A DNA stretch of 64,000 bases, taken from the NCBI GenBank assembly GCA_003263775.1, contig JYJJ01000057.1, forward strand, positions 62,001-126,000. The letters are read 5' to 3'. Below are positions 58,068-64,000 of this stretch, in pieces (the stretch's first letter is position 1; the number at the start of each line of letters is the position of its first letter). Under the pieces are notes generated by a model. It did no database searches, had not been told where the DNA came from, and saw only the letters and a program-made list of their open reading frames with translations. The translations under genes and the position numbers were made by a program. Origin of the DNA: Vibrio maritimus. Its GTDB lineage: Bacteria; Pseudomonadota; Gammaproteobacteria; Enterobacterales; Vibrionaceae.

Positions 58068-59588
58068 ATGGCGGTTATTCGTAAAGAAGATGTAATCAGC
58101 TCTGTTGCTGATGCATTGCAATACATCTCGTATTACCATCCCCTCGATTTTGTTCAAGCCCTAGACAAAGCTTATCAAAAGGAAGAGAGCCAAGCGGCGA
58201 AAGACGCGATTGCTCAAATCTTAATTAACTCTCGCATGTCGGCAGAAGGTCACAGACCAATTTGTCAAGATACCGGTATCGTAACTTGTTTTGTGAACAT
58301 TGGTATGAATGTTCAATGGGACAGCGACCTTACGGTTCAAGAGATGATTGATGAAGGTGTTCGTCAAGGTTATACCAACCCTGACAACCCACTTCGTGCA
58401 TCGGTTCTTAAAGACCCTGCGGGCAAGCGCATCAACACTAAAGACAATACGCCTGCAGTTGTGCACATCAACATGGTGCCAGGTGACAAAGTCGAAATCC
58501 AAATTGCGGCAAAAGGCGGCGGCTCTGAAAACAAAACCAAGATGGTCATGCTTAACCCATCCGATGATATTGCTGAATGGGTAGAGAAAACATTGCCAAC
58601 AATGGGTGCTGGTTGGTGTCCACCGGGCATGCTTGGCATCGGTATTGGCGGTACGGCAGAGAAAGCGGCGGTACTGGCAAAAGAGTCTCTGATGGAGCAT
58701 ATCGATATTCAGGAACTGATTGATCGCGGCCCACAGAATGCAGAAGAAGAGCTTCGTCTCGACATCTTCAACCGAGTGAACAAACTCGGTATCGGTGCAC
58801 AAGGTCTTGGCGGCCTGACGACGGTTGTTGATGTGAAAATCAAGACCGCGCCAACACACGCGGCATCGAAGCCAGTGTGCTTGATTCCAAACTGTGCAGC
58901 AACGCGTCACGTTCACTTTACCCTTGATGGCTCAGGTCCTGCTGAGTTAACGCCACCTAAGCTTGAAGAATGGCCAGAGATCACGTGGGAAGCAGGCGCG
59001 AACACACGTCGTGTGAACCTTGATGAAATCACTAAAGAGGACGTTCAAGAGTGGAAGACAGGTGAAACAGTACTGCTTACCGGTAAAATTCTGACAGGTC
59101 GAGATGCGGCGCACAAACGCATTCAAGGCATGTTAGAGAGCGGTGAAGGTCTGCCTGAAGGGGTCGACTTTAAAGGTAAGTTTATTTACTACGTAGGTCC
59201 AGTTGATGCCGTTGGCGATGAGGCTGTAGGCCCTGCAGGTCCTACGACATCTACGCGCATGGATAAGTTCACCGACATGATGCTGTCTGAAACCGGTCTT
59301 ACGGGCATGATTGGTAAAGCTGAGCGTGGCCCTGCGGCGATTGAATCAATTAAAGAGCACAAAGCGGTTTACTTGATGGCAGTAGGTGGCGCGGCTTATC
59401 TTGTTGCGAAAGCAATCAAGAAAGCAAAAGTCGTTGCGTTTGAAGATTTGGGTATGGAAGCGATTTACGAGTTTGAAGTCGAAGACATGCCAGTGACTGT
59501 CGCCGTGGATTCAAGCGGTGCTAATGCTCACCAAATTGGTCCAGACACGTGGAAAGTGAAAATCGCGGAAGCAGAAAGCGCTTCTTAA
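58068..59588 (+). CDS. fumA: Fumarate hydratase, class I (iron-sulfur)
   Basis: A 506-residue class I fumarase, converting fumarate and malate with an oxygen-sensitive 4Fe-4S cluster. Landmarks are RPICQDTGIV with a likely cluster Cys, the GGGSENKTKMVMLNPSD segment, GAGWCPPGMLGIGIGG, and VGPAGPTTSTRMDKF. The E. coli homologues FumA/FumB are slightly longer (548); this is the shorter class I form common in Vibrio. The ATG at 58068 has GAGGT six bases upstream. Followed by a strong terminator. Adjacent to pabB, as I recall from V. cholerae. Confidence 0.94.
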   Translation: MAVIRKEDVISSVADALQYISYYHPLDFVQALDKAYQKEESQAAKDAIAQILINSRMSAEGHRPICQDTGIVTCFVNIGMNVQWDSDLTVQEMIDEGVRQGYTNPDNPLRASVLKDPAGKRINTKDNTPAVVHINMVPGDKVEIQIAAKGGGSENKTKMVMLNPSDDIAEWVEKTLPTMGAGWCPPGMLGIGIGGTAEKAAVLAKESLMEHIDIQELIDRGPQNAEEELRLDIFNRVNKLGIGAQGLGGLTTVVDVKIKTAPTHAASKPVCLIPNCAATRHVHFTLDGSGPAELTPPKLEEWPEITWEAGANTRRVNLDEITKEDVQEWKTGETVLLTGKILTGRDAAHKRIQGMLESGEGLPEGVDFKGKFIYYVGPVDAVGDEAVGPAGPTTSTRMDKFTDMMLSETGLTGMIGKAERGPAAIESIKEHKAVYLMAVGGAAYLVAKAIKKAKVVAFEDLGMEAIYEFEVEDMPVTVAVDSSGANAHQIGPDTWKVKIAEAESAS

Positions 59589-59596
59589 TCTGAGTT

Positions 59597-59635
59597 TAAA
59601 AAAGTGAGTATGTGAAAACATGCTCACTTTTTTTA
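59597..59635 (+). terminator. Terminator of the fumarase gene
   Basis: AAAAAAGTGAGTATGT-GAAA-ACATGCTCACTTTTTTT, a long stem with one mismatch and a T run. Confidence 0.88.
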
Positions 59636-59649
59636 TCTATAATTCAGGC

Positions 59650-59695
59650 ATATACCCTAGTAACTTTTTGGCATCTTGAGGTGACTAGGGTATAT
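59650..59695. repeat. 12-bp perfect inverted repeat before the small membrane protein gene
   Basis: ATATACCCTAGT (59650-59661) and ACTAGGGTATAT (59684-59695) around 22 bases. The right arm includes a TATA-rich -10-like sequence, so it may be an operator or leader hairpin. Confidence 0.65.
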
Positions 59696-59728
59696 ACTCA
59701 AAGAAAAAGAACCAAGGAGAGTGCAAAC

Positions 59729-59914
59729 ATGCCTCGATTTATACAAATATTACAAATCGCAGTACTACTAGTAGTGGGTTTCTTTGTTGGCTATGACTTG
59801 ATTTTACACGGCATCAGCATCTTCAATGAAAAATACGTCACTATGGCGTGTGTGCTGACCGTACTGCTTGAGATTGCCCTGTTTGTTATCTACAAACTCA
59901 TTGAGGATGATTAG
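59729..59914 (+). CDS. Small two-helix membrane protein, unknown
   Basis: A 61-residue protein with two hydrophobic segments (about residues 5-25 and 33-55) and a short acidic tail (KLIEDD). The ATG is preceded by AAGGAGA with good spacing, which decides the start over a longer frame at 59612. I recall similar small genes after the fumarase in other vibrios but no function. A 12-bp inverted repeat lies upstream; a terminator follows. Confidence 0.75.
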   Translation: MPRFIQILQIAVLLVVGFFVGYDLILHGISIFNEKYVTMACVLTVLLEIALFVIYKLIEDD

Positions 59915-59952
59915 TGTCAGTTGGCCTAATTAAAAATCTCTAGAAATGCTCT

Positions 59953-59983
59953 AAACCCCTGAACCGTATCAGGGGTTTTTTGT
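59953..59983 (+). terminator. Terminator of the small membrane protein gene
   Basis: AAACCCCTGA-ACCGTA-TCAGGGGTTTTTT. Confidence 0.9.
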
Positions 59984-60046
59984 TCATACTTGGTTAATCT
60001 CGTATAGTGCACACTGTTCCTCGTCTTTTGTATTGGAGTAAGTTGA

Positions 60047-61420
60047 ATGAACCGCATTGGTCAAGAAGTCTCAGATTTGTTGCATCGAAGCCTAGATTCT
60101 CACGTTCGAATTGCTGTTACCGGTTTGTCCCGAGCGGGTAAGACAGCCTTTATCACCTCACTGGTGAACCAGTTACTTCATACTTCCACTCACGATAACT
60201 TGCCACTGCTTGAGTGTGCTCGCGATGGCCGACTCATAGGCGCGAAACGCGTTCCTCAGTCAAACTTGATGGTGCCGCGCTTTGCGTATGATGATGCCAT
60301 GGCACAGCTTCACGCTGAGCCACCCGAATGGCCACAGCCAACTCGCGATGTGAGTGAAATTCGTTTGGCGTTGAAATATAAACCCGCGAAGGGAGCTAAG
60401 CGTTTAATCAGCAAAACATCGACTCTATTTATTGATGTTATTGACTATCCGGGAGAGTGGCTGCTGGACTTGCCTTTACTAGACCTTTCCTTTGAGGAAT
60501 GGAGTGAGCTGCAGTTTGCAAACTTGTCTGGCATTCGTAGCGAGTGTGCACAAGCATGGCTTGCCGCTTTGGATACGTTTGATGGAAAAGCAGAAGCCAA
60601 CGAGAAAGTGATCGCTGAGATCTCTCAGACCTTCACCGACTATTTGTTTGCTTGTAAAGATCGTGGGCTTCATTGGGTACAACCCGGTCGCTTTGTGTTA
60701 CCCGGAGAACTCGCGGGAGCCCCTGTGCTTCAGTTCTTTCCATGCAAGCCTTTGGCGGACAAAGCAGAGAAAAACAGTGGTTACGCGATGCTGAAACGCC
60801 GCTACGAAGAGTATCAAACCAAGGTCGTTAAGAAGTTCTATAAAGAGCACTTCGCAACCTTCGATCGCCAAATCGTGCTGGTGGATTGTCTTCAGCCACT
60901 GATGGCAGGTGACGAAGCGTTTAATGATATGAAGCAAGCACTTCAGCAGATCATGAAGAGCTTTCGTTATGGGCAGTCGAATCTGTTAAGGCGCTTGTTC
61001 GCCTCGCGTATCGACAAAATTTTGTTTGCTGCGACAAAGGCAGACCATGTAACACCGAATCAGCACGGTAATTTGGTGAGTTTATTGCAGCAAATGGTTC
61101 ATCCCGCGTGGCAGGAAACGGCGTTTGAAAATATTGAGATGAGCTGCATGAGTGTCGCATCGATTCAAGCAACGGAAGCCGGCTTTGTGGGTAATGGTAG
61201 CGACAGTTCTCCAGCACTGCGTGGTACGACATTGGATAATCAGACATTAACGCTGTATCCGGGTGACGTACCTGCAAGATTACCGAAGCCTGATTTTTGG
61301 CAGCAAAGCGGGTTTGAATTTACCTCATTCAGGCCTCTAGAGAGTGCGCAAGATGCACCTTGCGGTCATATTCGCCTTGATAAAGCGATGCAGTATTTAA
61401 TTGGAGACAAACTTCGATGA
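60047..61420 (+). CDS. ycjX: YcjX-family P-loop protein (DUF463)
   Basis: A 457-residue predicted nucleotide-binding protein. Walker A is TGLSRAGKTAFITS (about residues 25-38); a second acidic-hydrophobic segment LFIDVIDYPGEWLLDLPL (about 130-147) is in Walker B position. E. coli YcjX is a stress-induced (phage-shock linked) GTPase-like protein of unclear role. The last codon overlaps the ATG of ycjF by four bases, so the two are co-translated. The full family length is present. Confidence 0.92.
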   Translation: MNRIGQEVSDLLHRSLDSHVRIAVTGLSRAGKTAFITSLVNQLLHTSTHDNLPLLECARDGRLIGAKRVPQSNLMVPRFAYDDAMAQLHAEPPEWPQPTRDVSEIRLALKYKPAKGAKRLISKTSTLFIDVIDYPGEWLLDLPLLDLSFEEWSELQFANLSGIRSECAQAWLAALDTFDGKAEANEKVIAEISQTFTDYLFACKDRGLHWVQPGRFVLPGELAGAPVLQFFPCKPLADKAEKNSGYAMLKRRYEEYQTKVVKKFYKEHFATFDRQIVLVDCLQPLMAGDEAFNDMKQALQQIMKSFRYGQSNLLRRLFASRIDKILFAATKADHVTPNQHGNLVSLLQQMVHPAWQETAFENIEMSCMSVASIQATEAGFVGNGSDSSPALRGTTLDNQTLTLYPGDVPARLPKPDFWQQSGFEFTSFRPLESAQDAPCGHIRLDKAMQYLIGDKLR

Positions 61421-62436
61421 GTGATATGAAAAACAGAAAAGTCTTTGGTGAAGATTTGTCTAATGCAGAGCCAACATTAGACATGAGCAGCCAAAAGTTG
61501 TTTGAGCCAGAGCAAACCTTTGTGCCGGTTGAGCAGGCTGCTGTTGAAGACGAAGGTGATGCCGAGCTGGAGAAAACCATCCGTGGAAATAGCAAGAAAG
61601 GCTGGATAGCGACGACATTTCTGACTGCGTTTGCCGGTCTAGTTGGCTGGCAAGCTATTGATAACGTGGTTACTGCGGCAACGACGGGCGACTATCTATC
61701 GCTTGGCTGGTCTGCTCTGGTGACTGGTGTTGCTGTCATGGGTATCGGTGCCTTTGGTAAAGAGCTCTTTAAACTGCGTAAATTGAAGAATCACTTTTCG
61801 GTGCAAGAAGAGGCGCAAGCGTTGTTGGACAATGACGCGGTAGGCAAAGGTGAAAAATTCTGTCAAAAGCTCGCGCAAGAAGCTGCAATACCGCCGGAGC
61901 ACCCAGCGTTTGATCGTTGGCAAAATAGTGTGCACAGCGCTCATAGCGATGCGGAAGTGCTCGATATGTATCAGTCTATGGTGCTGACAGAGCAGGACAA
62001 GAAAGCGATGGCATCGGTATCTAAGCTTTCTGGTGAAGCAGCGATATTGGTGGCACTAAGCCCACTTGCCATTGCTGACATGCTCTTAATCGCGTGGCGT
62101 AACTTCCGCATGATTGACAACATCTCCGAGATTTATGGTGTTGAGCTTGGCTACTGGTCTCGATTGAAACTATTTAAGTTAGTGCTGGTCAATATCGCGA
62201 TTGCTGGTGCCAGTGAGCTTGCGATCGAATCAAGTGCTGACATCTTGTCGATGAACTTGGCAGAAAAACTGTCTGCACGTGCAGGGCAAGGTTTAGGTGT
62301 GGGTTTAGTTACGGCTCGTTTAGGCTTGAAGACCATCAACTTAATGCGACCAATCCCGTTTAAGCAGGAACAGACACCGCGACTTGGCTCAATTAGAAAG
62401 TCCGTGGTCGAAAGCCTTAAAAACAAACTTAGCTAA
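61417..62436 (+). CDS. ycjF: YcjF-family inner membrane protein (DUF697)
   Basis: A 339-residue membrane protein of the TIGR01620/YcjF family. A hydrophilic N-terminus of about 65 residues is followed by two membrane helices (about 66-85 and 95-115) and a C-terminal domain (DUF697) with further hydrophobic segments around 205-225 and 250-275. The ATG overlaps the ycjX stop (ATGA). Role unknown; always paired with ycjX in enterobacteria and vibrios. Confidence 0.92.
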   Translation: MSDMKNRKVFGEDLSNAEPTLDMSSQKLFEPEQTFVPVEQAAVEDEGDAELEKTIRGNSKKGWIATTFLTAFAGLVGWQAIDNVVTAATTGDYLSLGWSALVTGVAVMGIGAFGKELFKLRKLKNHFSVQEEAQALLDNDAVGKGEKFCQKLAQEAAIPPEHPAFDRWQNSVHSAHSDAEVLDMYQSMVLTEQDKKAMASVSKLSGEAAILVALSPLAIADMLLIAWRNFRMIDNISEIYGVELGYWSRLKLFKLVLVNIAIAGASELAIESSADILSMNLAEKLSARAGQGLGVGLVTARLGLKTINLMRPIPFKQEQTPRLGSIRKSVVESLKNKLS

Positions 62437-62565
62437 ATTGATACTCAAATCACATTCCAAGAAACTTGATGATATTTATGAGGAAACTTTGATCCTACGC
62501 TAGTCCAAACTGGCATAGTGGCGTGATACTGCTCACAGTAATCTATTCTCAGGACGAGCAGTATC

Positions 62566-63984
62566 ATGCAAAAATATCTGAAGTATATCATTCCGATATC
62601 GATCCCATTGATCATACTACTTCTACCATTATCCGCATTCCCTTTCGAAGGATTGACCATTGTTCAGCAGCGCGTTATCGCTATTTTCTTGTTGGCCGCG
62701 CTTTGCTGGGTTTTTGAGCCGATTCCTATCTACGCCACTTCTGTTGTCATCATTGTTCTCGAGCTTTTGCTGGTGTCCAATAAAGGCGTTTACTTGTTTA
62801 GATCGGGAGAAGGGCAGCCACATTTTGGTGAACTTCTCAATTACAACGAGATCATGGCGACCTTTGCGAGCCCCATCATCATGTTATTTTTGGGGGGCTT
62901 CTTCCTTGCTATGGCGGCGACCAAGTATCGTTTGGACGTCAACTTAGCTCGTGTATTGCTTAAACCGTTTGGTAGTGACCCGAAGTTTGTGATGTTGGGC
63001 TTGATGCTAATCACCGGTATCTTCTCAATGTTCATGTCGAACACGGCGACGACTGCGATGATGCTTTCGATTCTGACCCCGGTGATAGCCGTGTTTGGCC
63101 CTAAAGATCCGGGTCGTATCGCGTTTGCGCTATGTATTCCCGTTGCTGCCAACATTGGTGGTATCGGTACGCCAATCGGTACGCCACCAAACGCCATTGC
63201 ACTTAAATACTTAGTGGGTGACAACTACATCAGCTTTGGTGAGTGGATGGCATTTGGTGTGCCGTTTGTGGTTGTCATGATGGCGCTGGCTTGGATGCTA
63301 ATTAACTTGCTATACAGCGCAGATCAAAAGAAAATCGAGCTGTCGATTAAAGGCAAGTTCTTAAAAACGCCAAAAGCCATCATGGTGTATATCACGTTCG
63401 CCTTGACCATTATCCTTTGGCTAATGGGCTCAACACACGGTATGAACTCATACACGGTTGCACTTATTCCTGTCGCCATCTTCTCGCTTACAGGCATCAT
63501 TAATAAAGAAGATTTGAAAAAGATTTCTTGGGATGTGCTTTGGTTGGTATCAGGTGGTATCGCTCTGGGTCTTGCACTTGATAAAACAGGGCTTGCACGT
63601 CTTGTGGTTCACAGCATTCCGTTTGATGAATTTTCTCCTTATGTCGTCCTTTTTGGCGCTGCATTCCTTTGTTTGGTGATGGCGAACTTTATGTCGCATA
63701 CCGCAACGGCAAACTTGCTGATGCCTATCATGGCGGCACTAGGTACCTCTATGAGCTCTCTAACGCCACTCGGAGGTGAGTTGACACTTATTCTCGTGGT
63801 TACGTTTGCTGCGTCACTGGGTATGTCTTTACCAATCAGTACACCGCCAAACGCCCTTGCTCATGCAACAGGCCATGTTCAGAGCAGTCAGATGGCGCGT
63901 GTTGGCGTGATCCTAGGTGTGGTGGGCGTATTGCTGAGCTTTGTCTTAGTGTGGCTGCTGCATGCGGTTGGACATATAGGGTAG
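62566..63984 (+). CDS. SLC13/DASS-family anion:sodium symporter
   Basis: A 472-residue inner-membrane transporter with about eleven to twelve hydrophobic segments. The two sodium/carboxylate hairpin motifs are present: SNTATTAMML with IGTPIGTPPNAIAL in the first half, and SHTATANLLMPI with MSLPISTPPNALAHATG in the second half, the S-N/H-T and T-P-P-N-A pattern of DASS transporters. Substrate is probably a dicarboxylate (succinate, malate or similar) or sulfate/phosphate; nothing nearby decides. Intact frame ending near the window edge. Confidence 0.91.
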   Translation: MQKYLKYIIPISIPLIILLLPLSAFPFEGLTIVQQRVIAIFLLAALCWVFEPIPIYATSVVIIVLELLLVSNKGVYLFRSGEGQPHFGELLNYNEIMATFASPIIMLFLGGFFLAMAATKYRLDVNLARVLLKPFGSDPKFVMLGLMLITGIFSMFMSNTATTAMMLSILTPVIAVFGPKDPGRIAFALCIPVAANIGGIGTPIGTPPNAIALKYLVGDNYISFGEWMAFGVPFVVVMMALAWMLINLLYSADQKKIELSIKGKFLKTPKAIMVYITFALTIILWLMGSTHGMNSYTVALIPVAIFSLTGIINKEDLKKISWDVLWLVSGGIALGLALDKTGLARLVVHSIPFDEFSPYVVLFGAAFLCLVMANFMSHTATANLLMPIMAALGTSMSSLTPLGGELTLILVVTFAASLGMSLPISTPPNALAHATGHVQSSQMARVGVILGVVGVLLSFVLVWLLHAVGHIG

Positions 63985-63990
63985 GTGCCA

Positions 63991-64000
63991 ATGGAATTGT
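63991..64000 (+). CDS. Start of a further gene, cut by window end
   Basis: An ATG with TAGGTG seven bases upstream, directly after the SLC13 gene stop (six bases between). Only three codons (M-E-L) are visible, so nothing more can be said; spacing suggests cotranscription with the transporter. Confidence 0.35.

Noticed and set aside
58221..58916. 231-codon minus-strand frame
   Set aside because: Antisense shadow of the fumarase gene; Cys/Trp/His-rich and family-less.

Overview
The window is a contiguous chromosomal stretch of a gamma-proteobacterium, almost certainly a Vibrio. The evidence is the protein sequences themselves (close to E. coli but with Vibrio-like variants), the gene neighbourhoods (nrdAB-ferredoxin next to ubiG and gyrA; sdaC-sdaA-nudL, pabB and a class I fumarase in one neighbourhood; ycjX-ycjF), and the presence of an H-NOX/hybrid kinase pair and an extra RpoS-like sigma factor of the kind known from the Harveyi group. 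I cannot name the species. No tRNA, rRNA, CRISPR array, insertion sequence or prophage gene was recognised.

Layout. 1-1.6 kb: a 5'-truncated DUF2804-type gene and a fatty-acid-hydroxylase-family membrane enzyme. 1.7-5.5 kb: class Ia ribonucleotide reductase operon nrdA-nrdB-ferredoxin (minus strand) behind a promoter with two candidate NrdR boxes 32 bp apart and a perfect DnaA box. 6.0-9.7 kb: ubiG and gyrA, divergent. 9.9-16.3 kb: sugar acetyltransferase, a dCache-type chemoreceptor, and a two-gene heterodimeric ABC exporter. 16.5-24.7 kb: DsbA-family oxidoreductase, NAD(P)-binding protein, small duplicated membrane protein, metC, cardiolipin synthase, NSS-family symporter, RluA-type pseudouridine synthase and an RlmI-like methyltransferase. 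24.8-31.1 kb: LysR regulator, a serine-type sulfatase with its own radical-SAM maturase, and an amidinotransferase. 31.4-40 kb: small conserved protein, patatin-like lipase, META-domain lipoprotein, DUF1289 protein, DnaQ-like exonuclease, CAP-CBS-DUF294 protein, aspC, asnS. 40.1-44.8 kb: a chemoreceptor with a c-type haem motif and a three-gene membrane glycosylation cluster. 44.8-48.7 kb: serine catabolism (sdaC-sdaA), NudL and a free Hpt protein. 49-56.4 kb: a signalling block (sigma factor, two small paralogous unknown proteins, PAS-EAL protein, unknown protein, H-NOX, hybrid kinase). 56.4-64 kb: pabB, fumarase, ycjX/ycjF and an SLC13-type transporter.

How parts work together. The ribonucleotide reductase operon supplies enzyme, radical subunit and the ferredoxin that maintains the radical cofactor. 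SdaC imports serine and SdaA deaminates it to pyruvate. Sulfatase and maturase form a self-contained unit: the sulfatase carries Ser, not Cys, in its modification motif, and the adjacent radical-SAM enzyme is of the type that converts such residues to formylglycine. The signalling block combines a nitric-oxide sensor, a soluble hybrid kinase, a free phosphotransfer protein, a c-di-GMP phosphodiesterase and an alternative sigma factor, plus three proteins I cannot assign; it lies between nudL and pabB, which I recall as neighbours in V. cholerae.

Quality warning. At least twelve genes, including the essential nrdA, are broken by single-base shifts, nearly all in short homopolymer runs (17 shifts identified). 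One-base corrections restore full-length, family-typical proteins every time. I read this as sequencing or assembly error, not mass pseudogenisation, and annotate those genes as single spans with the break position stated.
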